From Geodermatophilus obscurus (lineage in GTDB: Bacteria; Actinomycetota; Actinomycetes; Mycobacteriales; Geodermatophilaceae), in NCBI RefSeq assembly GCF_900115395.1, contig NZ_FOWE01000005.1:310001-374000 (forward strand): a stretch of 64,000 nucleotides of DNA, read 5' to 3'. Of the stretch, positions 7,519 to 15,946 are shown piece by piece. The position numbers were made by a program, and so were the translations under genes. Below the pieces are notes generated by a model. That model was not told where the DNA came from. It did no database searches and worked only from the letters and a program-made list of their open reading frames with translations. Position 1 is the first letter of the stretch. Each line of letters opens with the position of its first letter.

Positions 7519-8391
7519 GTGGCTCGAGGCAGCAGGCTCGCGCGGGTCGCCGCGCTCGGTCTCCTGGGGGTGCTGGTCCTCTCCGGGTGCGACCTGAACA
7601 ACGAGTTCTGGCGGTTCGGCTTCCCGGAGGGCGTGACCGAGCAGTCGGTGGGGGTCCGCCAGCTGTGGACCGGCTCGGTGATCGCGGCGCTCATCGTCGG
7701 CTTCATCGTGTGGGGCCTGATCATCTGGTCGGTGATCTTCCACCGGAAGAAGGGCGACGAGCTGCCGCGGCAGACGGCGTACAACCTCCCGCTGGAGATC
7801 GCCTACTCGATCTTCCCGTTCCTCATCATCGCCGCCCTGTTCTTCTTCACCGTCGTCGTCCAGAACGACGTCCAGGAGCGCAGCGACGAGCCCGACACCA
7901 CGATCGCCGTCAACGCGTTCAAGTGGAACTGGCAGTTCGTGTACCCGGAGACCACCGGCGACGACGGCGAGCCGGTCAACACCGTCGGCTCCACCGACGA
8001 GATCCCGATCCTGGTCATGCCGGTCGACCAGGACGTCCGCTTCGAGGTCGCCTCGGCCGACGTCATCCACTCCTTCTGGGTGCCGGAGTTCCTCTTCAAG
8101 CTCGACGTCATCCCGGGCAACGAGAACGGCCGGGACAACGTCTTCGAGGTGCGCGCCAACCAGGAGGGCGCCTACGTCGGCCGCTGCGCCGAGCTGTGCG
8201 GGACCTACCACGCCTACATGAACTTCGAGGTCCGCGTGGTCAGCGGCGACGACTACGAGGCGTACCTCGACGCCCGCGAGGGCGGGCAGAACACCCGCGA
8301 GGCCCTGGAGTCGATCGGCCAGGACGGCGAGGCCACCACGACCCGCCCGTTCCGCGTGGGCGACGGGTACTACCAGCAGGCAGCCAACTGA
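7519..8391 (+). CDS. ctaC: cytochrome c oxidase (aa3) subunit II, lipoprotein
   Basis: A 290-residue subunit II that receives electrons from cytochrome cc and passes them to subunit I. A lipobox LSGC (Cys24) follows a short hydrophobic signal, so the mature protein is probably lipid-anchored. Two transmembrane helices lie near residues 52-76 and 95-115. The periplasm-side CuA site is intact: His in VIHSFWVPE, then GRCAELCGTYHAYM with two Cys, Glu, His and Met. GTG 7519 has GGAGG 10 nt upstream and gives the correct signal; the GTG at 7435 would add 28 basic residues. The likely promoter -10 is TAGTCT at 7408-7413. ctaF follows. Confidence 0.94.
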   Translation: MARGSRLARVAALGLLGVLVLSGCDLNNEFWRFGFPEGVTEQSVGVRQLWTGSVIAALIVGFIVWGLIIWSVIFHRKKGDELPRQTAYNLPLEIAYSIFPFLIIAALFFFTVVVQNDVQERSDEPDTTIAVNAFKWNWQFVYPETTGDDGEPVNTVGSTDEIPILVMPVDQDVRFEVASADVIHSFWVPEFLFKLDVIPGNENGRDNVFEVRANQEGAYVGRCAELCGTYHAYMNFEVRVVSGDDYEAYLDAREGGQNTREALESIGQDGEATTTRPFRVGDGYYQQAAN

Positions 8392-8442
8392 CGTGGACGG
8401 CCTCATCGACCACCCCACCGACGCTGCGCAGGGAGGACGACC

Positions 8443-8847
8443 GTGAAGGTCGAGGCGCTCATCTTCAACCTCATCGCGGTCTTCTGCATCGTCGCTGCCG
8501 CGGTGTACGGCATCTGGTCGCGCGAGCCGATCGGTACGACCGCCCTGGTCCTCTCGGGTGGCCTGACCGGGCTGATCGGTGGCTTCTTCTGGTTCGTCTC
8601 CCGGCGCATCGACGCCCGTCCGGAGGACCGCAAGGACGCCGAGATCGCCGAAGGAGCCGGTGAGCTGGGCTTCTTCAGCCCGGCCAGCTACTGGCCCTTC
8701 GCCATCGCGCTCGCTGCCGCCACCACCGGCCTCGGGATGGCGTTCTGGTACTACTGGCTGATCGCGCTCGGTGGGGTCGCCCTGCTCATCACCATCGGTG
8801 GCCTGCTGTTCGAGTACTACGTGGGGCAGAACGCGCAGTCCAGCTGA
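8443..8847 (+). CDS. ctaF: cytochrome c oxidase subunit IV, actinobacterial type
   Basis: A 134-residue membrane protein with four hydrophobic helices (about residues 5-22, 30-48, 78-97 and 100-120). The motif FNLIAVFCIVAAAVYGIWS and the tail LLFEYYVGQ are typical of actinobacterial CtaF, a structural subunit of the aa3 oxidase in the bcc-aa3 supercomplex. It lies 51 nt after ctaC and is followed by a strong hairpin, so ctaC-ctaF is a complete operon. Subunit I (ctaD) is not in this window, as in mycobacteria, where it is elsewhere. Confidence 0.93.
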   Translation: MKVEALIFNLIAVFCIVAAAVYGIWSREPIGTTALVLSGGLTGLIGGFFWFVSRRIDARPEDRKDAEIAEGAGELGFFSPASYWPFAIALAAATTGLGMAFWYYWLIALGGVALLITIGGLLFEYYVGQNAQSS

Positions 8848-8860
8848 CACACCGGCTGCC

Positions 8861-8901
8861 CACGAGGGCCCTCTCCCGCACCGCGGGGGAGGGCCCTCGT
8901 G
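8861..8901 (+). terminator. terminator of ctaC-ctaF
   Basis: Inverted repeat of 17 bp with one G-U type mismatch (arms from 8861 and ending at 8901), beginning 14 nt after the ctaF stop. Confidence 0.8.
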
Positions 8902-9600
8902 CGTTCCTGCCCTTGGCAGCCGCGGCGCCGCCCGCGCCCACCGCCGGGGAGCGGCGCGGGACGCCGGCCGGTCCTGTGTCCCGCTCCGCTTCGCGGGCGC
9001 CTGCGGTCGGGTGACGGCGCCGGCCGGGGGCTCCCTGCGTCCACGGGGCGGAGCCTGTCGGGTTCGCAGGGGCCCGGTTCGTAGGGCCCCGGTTGGTATG
9101 GCCCCCGGTTCGTATGGCCCCCGGTTCGTACGGCCCCGGTCGGCACACGGCCGCAGGGCCTCGGGAGGACGCACGGGAGCCCTCAGGGGCCCGCTGAGTG
9201 GCTGCCTGCCGTGTCGCGTGCCCTGGCGGGTGGCCTGCGCCCACCGGCGGGTGCCGGCGGTGCGAGCGAGCCCTGGGCTGCCCGGCGACGGTCCGAGTGG
9301 CCGTCGCCCGGGACGTCCCCGGTGGCGCGCTCCCTGCGGCCGGTGCCGAGCCGCCCAGGGCCTCCCGCTCGATCGACGGCAACCGGTGTCGATCCCGTCA
9401 CCGAGGACCGCCACTGCGGCCGGCCCCGGGCAGGGAGTCGCACGGGGCCCTGGCGGCGGGGGCGCACGGCGGAGGCCGCGGAGGAGCGGGCCGTCCGGGC
9501 GGCGCCCGCTGGTCCGCGGGCCGGCACGGACCGCGCAGGCGGCCCGGGCCCCCTGTGCCGCCATCACGCCGGACCCCGGGCCGACCAGCGGCCACGCAAG
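8902..9600. other. gene-poor region of about 0.7 kb between ctaF and qcrB
   Basis: No reading frame here has a convincing start signal, domain or compositional match to neighbouring genes, although the high GC content leaves several open frames on both strands. It holds a short tandem repeat at 9061-9140. Both flanking genes end into it behind terminators, so it is an intergenic island between two convergent respiratory operons. Confidence 0.6.
9061..9140. repeat. tandem 15-16 bp repeat, five degenerate copies
   Basis: Five imperfect copies of a unit close to CCGGTTCGTAGGGCC, varying in length by one base. The pattern reads as an E-P-G / N-R-G-P like peptide on the minus strand but has no gene around it. 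A similar tract occurs inside the exonuclease gene at 17700-17745. Confidence 0.75.
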
Positions 9601-9638
9601 CAGCAGGGCCCCGGTGGTGATCCACCGGGGCCCTGCTG
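9601..9638 (-). terminator. terminator of ctaE-qcrCAB
   Basis: Perfect 17-bp stem (9601-9617 with 9622-9638) and 4-nt loop, 15 nt beyond the qcrB stop codon. Confidence 0.85.
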
Positions 9639-9653
9639 GGGTGCTGGGACGTG

Positions 9654-11390
9654 CTAGTCGCGCGGCTCCTGCGGCCGGCCACCCTCGGAGGGGCGTCCAC
9701 CCTCGGAGGGGCGTCCACCCTCGGAGGGCCGGCCACCCTCGGAGGGCCGGCCACCCTCGGCCGGACGACCGCTGGAGGTGAGCTCCCGCTGCGGGTCGGT
9801 CGAGGCCAGGCCCCGCTCCTCGCCGGCCTGCTCGAGCTGGACCGCGGCCGGCTCTTCGATGGGCGAGAAGAACCCGCGGATGGCGCGGCGCGCGCCACCG
9901 ACCTGGTTCATCTTCTTGGGCACCGGAGCGCCGCCGTAGGCGAGCGCGCCGTGGCCGTGCTCGTCGACCGGGCCGAGCGGCTGGTGCACCTCGATGAACT
10001 CACCGTGCGGCAGCCGGCGGATGACGCCGGTCTCGATGCCGTGCTCGAGCACCTCGCGGTCGTGCTGCTGGAGACCCAGGCAGATCCGGTAGGTGATCAC
10101 ATAGGCGATCGGCGGCAGGATGATCAGGCCGATGCGGCCGATCCAGGTCATCGCGTTGAGGCTGATGTCGAACTTGTCGGCGATGACGTCGTTGCCGCCC
10201 GAGAGGAGCAGCACCACGTAGAAGGCGAGCGCCATGACGCCCAGCGAGGTACGCACCGGCACGTCGCGCGGCCGCTGGAGCAGGTGGTGCGACGCGGTGT
10301 CGCCGGTCAGCTTGCGCTCGATGAACGGGTAGAGCGCCAGGAGCGTGAACAGGATGCCGGGCAGGACGAGGGTCGGCCAGAACAGCGCGGGGATGTTGTA
10401 GTTGCCGGGCAGGTAGATGTCCCACGCCGGGAACAGGCGCGTCGACCCGTCGAGGAACATGACGTACCAGTCGGGCTGCGACGCGGCGGACACCTGCGCG
10501 GGGTTGTACGGGCCCCACAGCCACACCGGGTTGATCTGCACCAGGCCGCCGAGGGCTGCGCAGACGCCGAAGACCACGAGCAGCAGGCCGGTCGCCTTGC
10601 CCGCGAAGGTCGGGAAGAGGCGGCTGCCCACGACGTTGTGCTCGGTCCGGCCGGGGCCGGGGAACTGGGTGTGCTTCTGCTTGACCAGGATCAGCAGGTG
10701 CACCGCGATCAGCCCCAGGATGATCGCCGGGATGAGCAGCACGTGCACGATGTAGAACCGGCCGATGATCAGGTCGCCGACGAAGTCGCCGCCGAACACC
10801 GCCCAGTGCGCCCAGGTGCCGATCACCGGGATCGACAGGATGATCGCGCTGATGATGCGAAGCCCGGTGCCCGAGAGCAGGTCGTCGGGCATCGTGTAGC
10901 CGGTCATGCCCTCCACCAGCGCCAGCACCAGCAGTGCGACACCGATGAGCCAGTTGGTCTCCCGCGGGCGCCGGAAGGCGCCGGTGAAGAAGATCCGCAG
11001 CATGTGCACGATGATCGAAGCTACGAACAGCAGCGCCGCCCAGTGGTGGATCTGCCGGATGAGCAGACCGCCGCGGACGTCGAAGGAGAGGTCGAGCGTC
11101 GACGCGTAGGCGATCGACATGTCGACGCCCCGCAGCGGCGCGTACGAGCCGTCGTAGGTGACCTCGGTCATCGACGCCTGGAAGAAGAACGTCAGGTACG
11201 TGCCGGTCAGCAGCAGGATGACGAACGAGTAGAGCGCGATCTCCCCGAGCAGGAACGACCAGTGGTCGGGGAAGACCTTGTTCAGCGTCCGGCGGAGCGG
11301 GCCGGCGACGATGAGCCGGTCGTCGACCTCGAGAGCGGCCCGGCCCGCGAGCGTCTTCGGCGCTCCCGGCGCCGTGGCGGTGCGAGCCAT
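9654..11390 (-). CDS. qcrB: menaquinol-cytochrome c reductase cytochrome b subunit
   Basis: A 578-residue cytochrome b that carries the quinol sites and two b hemes of complex III. Four heme-ligand His lie in [10 protein letters not shown]...IVHMLRIFF and in the [14 protein letters not shown] helix. The Qo-site motif is PDWY (in SQPDWYVMF), the actinobacterial form of PEWY. The C-terminal region beyond the last helix is long and polar, as in other actinobacteria, and ends in five tandem GGRPSE-type hexapeptides. It starts at ATG 11390 overlapping the qcrA stop by 4 nt. Last gene of ctaE-qcrC-qcrA-qcrB. Confidence 0.95.
   Translation of the reverse strand: MARTATAPGAPKTLAGRAALEVDDRLIVAGPLRRTLNKVFPDHWSFLLGEIALYSFVILLLTGTYLTFFFQASMTEVTYDGSYAPLRGVDMSIAYASTLDLSFDVRGGLLIRQIHHWAALLFVASIIVHMLRIFFTGAFRRPRETNWLIGVALLVLALVEGMTGYTMPDDLLSGTGLRIISAIILSIPVIGTWAHWAVFGGDFVGDLIIGRFYIVHVLLIPAIILGLIAVHLLILVKQKHTQFPGPGRTEHNVVGSRLFPTFAGKATGLLLVVFGVCAALGGLVQINPVWLWGPYNPAQVSAASQPDWYVMFLDGSTRLFPAWDIYLPGNYNIPALFWPTLVLPGILFTLLALYPFIERKLTGDTASHHLLQRPRDVPVRTSLGVMALAFYVVLLLSGGNDVIADKFDISLNAMTWIGRIGLIILPPIAYVITYRICLGLQQHDREVLEHGIETGVIRRLPHGEFIEVHQPLGPVDEHGHGALAYGGAPVPKKMNQVGGARRAIRGFFSPIEEPAAVQLEQAGEERGLASTDPQRELTSSGRPAEGGRPSEGGRPSEGGRPSEGGRPSEGGRPQEPRD
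9674..9765. repeat. 18-bp tandem repeat in the 3' end of qcrB
   Basis: About five copies of an 18-bp unit (CCACCCTCGGAGGGGCGT and a variant with GGCC) encode the repeated hexapeptide GGRPSE at the QcrB C-terminus. The copies are nearly identical in DNA, which suggests recent slippage. Confidence 0.85.
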
Positions 11391-12502
11391 CAGATGCGCT
11401 CCCGGTTCCAGTAGGTGGGACCCACGGCCTCAATGTAGTCGCTGCGCGCCACGAAGAAGCCCTCGTCGTCGACTGTGATCGGCAGCTGCGGCAAGGAGCG
11501 GGTGGCGGGGCCGAAGATGGGCTTGGCGCCCTGCGTGACGTCGAACTGCGACTGGTGGCAGGGGCACAGGATCCGGCTGGTCTCCTGCTCGTACAGCGAC
11601 ACCGGGCAGCCGGCGTGCGTGCAGATCTTGGAGTAGGCGACGTAGTCGCCGTAGCCGAAGTCCTCCTGGCCCGCCCGCGGCACGGCCTCGGCCTGCTGCG
11701 CGGGGCGCAGCCGGATGAGCATGGTGGCCGCGTCGGACAGGTGGTTGCCGCCGGGCACGGCCGGGAAGACGGTCTCCAGCGAGCCCGGGACCTGGTCGCC
11801 GGGGCGGATCGGGGTGCCGTCGTCGCGGACGAGGCGGACGCCCTCGGCCCACTCGGTGGTGCCCAGCGGGTTCCCGCGGTTCGGGTTCTTGATGAGGCCG
11901 CCGAGCGGGGCCACCAACATGAGGCCGAGGCCACCGCCCATGAACACCAGCGAGCGGGTGAGCAGCTTGCGGCGCTTCAGGCCGGAGTTGTGCAGGCCGC
12001 CGATGAGGGTGGCGCCGGTCGTGACGCGGTCGAAGTGCGACCCGTCGTGCTTGTCCTGGACCGCCGTCTCGTGGGGGAGCAGCTTCTTGGTGTAGAGCAC
12101 CAGGCCGATGCCGAAGAAGGTGAAGGCCAGGGCCATGAACAGGCCCAGCAGCGGGGTGTAGAGGGTGCTGAAGGTGCTGCTGCCCAGCTCCCACTGCCAG
12201 TCGGGCAGGAACCAGCCGGCCCCGGCGTAGACGACGCAGAAGGCGAAGGCGGACAGGCCGGCCAGGGCGAACAGGAGCCCGACCTGGCGCACCGCGCGCT
12301 TCTCCATCGGCGAGCCGGGCTCGGGACCGGGCTCGACGTGCAGGATCTCCACGCCGTCGTAGCGGGCCCCGAGCCGGTCGAGCTCCTCGGGGGGGAGCGC
12401 GGCGAGCTGCTCGGGGGTGTAGTCGTCGTCCGGGCCGCCGTACAGCGGGCCGGGCGTATCGGCGCCCCCGGTGGAGCCGGGGCGGGTGTCGTGCGTGGTC
12501 AC
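11390..12502 (-). CDS. qcrA: menaquinol-cytochrome c reductase Rieske Fe-S subunit
   Basis: A 370-residue Rieske protein. The 2Fe-2S ligands are in CTHAGCP and CPCHQSQFD near residues 305 and 325. As in other actinobacteria the N-terminal part is long, with an acidic head (about residues 1-70) and three transmembrane helices (about 80-100, 115-140 and 185-205) instead of one. It transfers electrons from menaquinol to QcrC. GTG 12502 overlaps the qcrC stop by 4 nt and its own end overlaps qcrB by 4 nt, so the three are coupled. Confidence 0.95.
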   Translation of the reverse strand: MTTHDTRPGSTGGADTPGPLYGGPDDDYTPEQLAALPPEELDRLGARYDGVEILHVEPGPEPGSPMEKRAVRQVGLLFALAGLSAFAFCVVYAGAGWFLPDWQWELGSSTFSTLYTPLLGLFMALAFTFFGIGLVLYTKKLLPHETAVQDKHDGSHFDRVTTGATLIGGLHNSGLKRRKLLTRSLVFMGGGLGLMLVAPLGGLIKNPNRGNPLGTTEWAEGVRLVRDDGTPIRPGDQVPGSLETVFPAVPGGNHLSDAATMLIRLRPAQQAEAVPRAGQEDFGYGDYVAYSKICTHAGCPVSLYEQETSRILCPCHQSQFDVTQGAKPIFGPATRSLPQLPITVDDEGFFVARSDYIEAVGPTYWNRERI

Positions 12503-13377
12503 GCCTTGCTCCCCATCCAGAAGATCCCGAACAGCAGGGCGGCGACGCCGACGACCCAGATGACCAGGCCCTCGCTCACCGGCCCGATGCGGCCGATACC
12601 GGCACCGCCCGGGTCGGGCATGTCGGTGATCGTCTGCACGTAGTTGATGATCGCCCGCTTGTCCTCGGGGGTGAGCTGGTTGTCACCGAAGACCGGCATG
12701 TTCTCCGGCCCGCTCAGCATGGCCGCGTAGATCTCGAGGTCGTTGGAGTCCTCGAGGCTGGGGGCGTACTTGCCCGAGGAGAGCGCGCCGCCCTCGCCGA
12801 CGAAGTTGTGGCAGGACGAGCAGTTGAGCCGGAACAGCTCGCCGCCGGCCGCGAGGTCGCCGTCGCGCAGGTCGCCCGACGGCAGCACCGGGCCGCCGCC
12901 GTTGGCCTGCACGTAGGCCATGAGCTGGTCGATCTCCTCGTCGGAGAAGATCGCCGGCTTGTCGGGGCCCTGGGCCTGCTGGCGGACCAGCGGCATGCGG
13001 CCGGTGTGCACCTGGAAGTACACGGAGGCCTCGCCGACACCGATGAGCGACGGGCCGCGGTTGGGCACGCCCTCGAGGTTCTCGCCGTGGCAGCTGATGC
13101 AGCTGCGCTCGTACAGCTCGCGGCCGGCGGCCTCGGCGCTGGACTCGCTGCCCTCCGGGGCGGCCTGGGCCCCCGGCGCGAGCGTGGAGTACAGGGCGCC
13201 GGTGAGGACGAGGCCGGCCATGAGGCCGGCCACGTTGGCCAGGCGGCGGCGCTGCTTGGAGCGGCGCCGGGCACGGGCCGCGGCGGCCGGGGTGCCCTCG
13301 GCGGGGCGGCGCGACCAGCGGGACCGGCGTGCGCCCTCGTCGAGCTGGGTGTCGGACTGCGGGTTCGTGGTGGACAC
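12499..13377 (-). CDS. qcrC: diheme cytochrome c subunit of cytochrome bcc
   Basis: A 292-residue cytochrome cc. Two heme-c sites are visible, CISCHGEN (about residue 93) and CSSCHNF (about residue 192), each in a cytochrome c fold. An N-terminal basic region and membrane anchor (residues 45-70) and a C-terminal transmembrane helix are present. QcrC replaces a soluble cytochrome c and wires the bcc complex directly to CtaC. It begins with GTG 13377, 7 nt after the ctaE stop, and overlaps qcrA by 4 nt. Confidence 0.95.
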   Translation of the reverse strand: MSTTNPQSDTQLDEGARRSRWSRRPAEGTPAAAARARRRSKQRRRLANVAGLMAGLVLTGALYSTLAPGAQAAPEGSESSAEAAGRELYERSCISCHGENLEGVPNRGPSLIGVGEASVYFQVHTGRMPLVRQQAQGPDKPAIFSDEEIDQLMAYVQANGGGPVLPSGDLRDGDLAAGGELFRLNCSSCHNFVGEGGALSSGKYAPSLEDSNDLEIYAAMLSGPENMPVFGDNQLTPEDKRAIINYVQTITDMPDPGGAGIGRIGPVSEGLVIWVVGVAALLFGIFWMGSKA

Positions 13378-13384
13378 CGGTTCC

Positions 13385-13999
13385 CTAGCGGATCAGGTAG
13401 ATCGTGGCGAAGAGCCCGACCCACACGACGTCGACGAAGTGCCAGTAGTAGGAGACCACGATCGCCGAGGTCGCCTGTGCGGGCGTGAACCGGCCCATGG
13501 TGGACCGGATGAGCACGTAGACGAAGGCCACCAGGCCGCCGATGACGTGCAGCGCGTGGAAGCCGGTCGTCAGGTAGAAGACCGAGCCGTAGGTCGAGCT
13601 CGAGATGGTGGTGCCGTGCTCGGTCACCAGGACCCGGTACTCGTTCGCCTGGGCGAGCACGAACACCAGGCCCATGACGAAGGTGATCGTGAACCACCGG
13701 CGCAGGCCGTAGACGTTGCCGCTCTCCGCCGCGAAGACGCCGATCTGGCAGGTGACCGACGAGGCCACCAGCACCAGCGTGAAGAAGAGGGCGTACGGCA
13801 GGTTCAGCTCGGTCGGTTCCGGCGGCCAGCCGTCGGTCGCGCGGGCCCGCGCGGTGAAGTACATGGCGAACAGCCCGGCGAAGAACATCAGCTCGCTGGA
13901 GAGCCAGATGATGGTGCCGACGCTGACCATGTTCGGTCGGGTCAGGGAGTGCACCCGCGAGGTGTCGAAGGTGCTGCTCGCCACGGGAGCCGTTGTCAC
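13385..13999 (-). CDS. ctaE: cytochrome c oxidase subunit III
   Basis: A 204-residue subunit III with five transmembrane helices and the family sequences [17 protein letters not shown] and [11 protein letters not shown]. It stabilises the aa3 oxidase. GTG 13999 (VTTAPVASS) is chosen because CATGAT at 14006-14011 could act as the -10 box of a leaderless mRNA and because the length then equals mycobacterial CtaE (recollection). The ATG codons at 14008 and 14011 are the alternative and would add 3-4 residues. It is the first gene of the ctaE-qcrC-qcrA-qcrB operon. Confidence 0.92.
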   Translation of the reverse strand: MTTAPVASSTFDTSRVHSLTRPNMVSVGTIIWLSSELMFFAGLFAMYFTARARATDGWPPEPTELNLPYALFFTLVLVASSVTCQIGVFAAESGNVYGLRRWFTITFVMGLVFVLAQANEYRVLVTEHGTTISSSTYGSVFYLTTGFHALHVIGGLVAFVYVLIRSTMGRFTPAQATSAIVVSYYWHFVDVVWVGLFATIYLIR

Positions 14000-14141
14000 G
14001 ACACCCATCATGGCACCGGCCGCCGACGCGCACCGTCCGCGGGTGGCACGGCGTGCCCGCACCGTGACCGGGCCGAGACCGTCCCCCGGACGGGCGTCGC
14101 GTCCCGGGGACGGGACGGGGGCGGGCACTAGGCTGCCGGAC

Positions 14142-14567
14142 GTGAGCGACGCGCCCGCGACCGTCCTGGTCTACAGCTCCCGGCCCGAGGTCCGCGAGGC
14201 CGTCCGCACCGCCGTCGGACGCCGGCCGGCACCCGACGTCGGACCCCTCACCTGGATCGAGTGCACCACCGGCCAGGACGTCGTCGACACCGTCGACGGC
14301 GGCGGTGTGGACCTGGTCGTCCTCGACGGCGAGGCGCAGCCGACCGGCGGGCTCGCGCTGTCGCGGCAGCTGGTGGTCGAGGTCGCCGACCGGCCGGCGA
14401 TCTGCGTCCTCATCGCCCGCCAGCCCGACCGCTGGCTGGCCCACTGGTCGCAGGCTGACGGCACGCTGGCCCTGCCGATCGACCCGCTGACCGCCTCGCA
14501 GGTCGTCGCCGGGCTGCTGCGCGAGCACGCCGCCCGCGGCCCGCTGCGCCGTCCCGCCCGCCGGTGA
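14142..14567 (+). CDS. receiver-like protein of unknown role upstream of trpD
   Basis: A 141-residue single-domain protein with alternating beta/alpha pattern ([16 protein letters not shown]...[15 protein letters not shown]...[13 protein letters not shown]), like a response-regulator receiver. The Asp in VVLDGEAQ sits where the phosphoacceptor would be, but the acidic pair near the N-terminus is absent, so phosphorylation is doubtful. GTG 14142 follows TAGGCT (14129-14134) by 7 nt, a leaderless start. Its stop overlaps the trpD start by 4 nt (GTGA), so it is co-translated with trpD. Confidence 0.75.
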   Translation: MSDAPATVLVYSSRPEVREAVRTAVGRRPAPDVGPLTWIECTTGQDVVDTVDGGGVDLVVLDGEAQPTGGLALSRQLVVEVADRPAICVLIARQPDRWLAHWSQADGTLALPIDPLTASQVVAGLLREHAARGPLRRPARR

Positions 14568-15622
14568 CCACCCGCCCCGCGGCCGGACCCACGTGGCCCG
14601 GCCTGCTGACGCGCCTGCTGGCCGGCGAGGACCTCGGCGCCGACGAGACCGCGTGGGCGATGCGCGAGGTCATGACCGGCGAGGCGACGCCCGCCCAGAT
14701 CGCCGGCTTCGCCGTGGCCCTGCGCGCCAAGGGCGAGGCGCCGGCCGAGGTGTCCGGGCTCGCCGCCACGATGCTCGAGCGGGCGACGCCGGTGGAGCTC
14801 CCCCTGGCGACCGTCGACGTCGTCGGCACCGGTGGTGATGGAGCGCACACCGTCAACATCTCGACGATGGCCGCCGTCGTGACCGCGGCCGCGGGCGTCC
14901 CGGTCGCCAAGCACGGCAACCGCGCCGCCTCCTCCTCGTCCGGCGCCGCGGACGTGCTCGAGGCCCTGGGCGTCGTCATCGACCTGCCCGCCGCCGCCGT
15001 GGCCCGCTGCGTGCAGGAGGCCGGCATCGGCTTCTTCTTCGCCCCGGTCTTCCACCCGGGCTACCGGCACACCGCGGCCCCACGGCGGGAGATGGGCATC
15101 GGCACGGTGTTCAACTTCCTCGGCCCGCTCACCAACCCGGCCCGGCCGGTTGCCGCGGCGATCGGGTGCGCCGACCCGCGGATGGCGCCGGTGCTGGCCG
15201 AGGTGGTCGCGGCGCGGGGCGACCGCGCGCTGGTCTTCCGCGGCGACGACGGCCTCGACGAGCTGACGACCGCCACGACGTCGCGGGTGTGGGTGGCGCG
15301 CGGGGGCGCGGTCACCGCGGGCGTGGTCGACCCGGCCGAGCTGGGCATCGCCCCCGCCGGCCCCGACGCGCTCCGCGGTGGCGACCCGGCGCACAACGCC
15401 GACGTCTTCCGGCGGGTGGTCGGGGGCGAGCGCGGGGCCGTGCGCGACGCCGTCCTGCTCAACGCCGCCGCGGCGCTGACCGCCTTCGACAACCGGGGCG
15501 GGGACCTGACCGCCGGGCTCGCGGACGGGCTGGAGCGCGCCGCGGCCGCGGTCGACGACGGCCGCGCCGCCGCGCTGCTCGACCGCTGGGTCGAGGTCAG
15601 CCGGGCGGCTGCCGGGGCCTAG
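14564..15622 (+). CDS. trpD: anthranilate phosphoribosyltransferase
   Basis: A 352-residue enzyme that joins anthranilate and PRPP in tryptophan synthesis. The PRPP-binding [14 protein letters not shown], the [21 protein letters not shown] region (shown with small gaps in other species) and the metal-binding FRGDDGLDE are present, and the length is normal. The GTG overlaps the upstream receiver-like gene. No other trp gene is nearby, which is usual when trpD stands alone in actinobacteria. Its 3' end overlaps the convergent Lrp-domain gene by 4 nt. Confidence 0.95.
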   Translation: MTTRPAAGPTWPGLLTRLLAGEDLGADETAWAMREVMTGEATPAQIAGFAVALRAKGEAPAEVSGLAATMLERATPVELPLATVDVVGTGGDGAHTVNISTMAAVVTAAAGVPVAKHGNRAASSSSGAADVLEALGVVIDLPAAAVARCVQEAGIGFFFAPVFHPGYRHTAAPRREMGIGTVFNFLGPLTNPARPVAAAIGCADPRMAPVLAEVVAARGDRALVFRGDDGLDELTTATTSRVWVARGGAVTAGVVDPAELGIAPAGPDALRGGDPAHNADVFRRVVGGERGAVRDAVLLNAAAALTAFDNRGGDLTAGLADGLERAAAAVDDGRAAALLDRWVEVSRAAAGA

Positions 15623-15906
15623 TCGCCCGGCCCCAGGCCCAGCGAGAAGGCGGCCTCGAGGTCGTGCCGCGAGTAGGCCCGGAAGGCGATGTGCGTCTCG
15701 GTCTCCAGCACACCGGCCACCTTGTTGATGCGGCCGGCGATCACCTCGGCGACCTGGTCGAACTCGCGGACCCGCACGACGGCGATGAGGTCGACCTCCC
15801 CGGCGGTCGAGTAGACCTCGCTGACGCCGTCGAGGTCGGCGATGGCGGCCGCCACCTCGGGGATCGCGTCGGTGGCGGCGTCGATCATCACGATGGCGGT
15901 GATCAC
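15619..15906 (-). CDS. stand-alone Lrp/AsnC ligand-binding (RAM) domain protein
   Basis: A 95-residue protein consisting only of the effector-binding alpha/beta sandwich of Lrp/AsnC regulators ([45 protein letters not shown]); no helix-turn-helix is present. Such proteins oligomerise and may bind amino acids. GTG 15906 follows TAGCAT (15914-15919) by 7 nt, a leaderless start. It is convergent with trpD, which makes an amino-acid sensing role tempting but unproven. Confidence 0.88.
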   Translation of the reverse strand: MITAIVMIDAATDAIPEVAAAIADLDGVSEVYSTAGEVDLIAVVRVREFDQVAEVIAGRINKVAGVLETETHIAFRAYSRHDLEAAFSLGLGPGD

Positions 15907-15946
15907 GCCCGGGATGCTATCCGCGGCGCCCGGGGCCCGCCGGGCG

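Noticed and set aside
9061..9140. Possible CRISPR array
   Set aside because: Units are contiguous and degenerate, without unique spacers, and no cas genes are present.
8789..9382. A 197-codon minus-strand ORF with N-R-G-P-Y-E-P-type repeats
   Set aside because: It overlaps the ctaF end and its terminator, has no start signal, and the repeat reads similarly in other frames; treated as noncoding.
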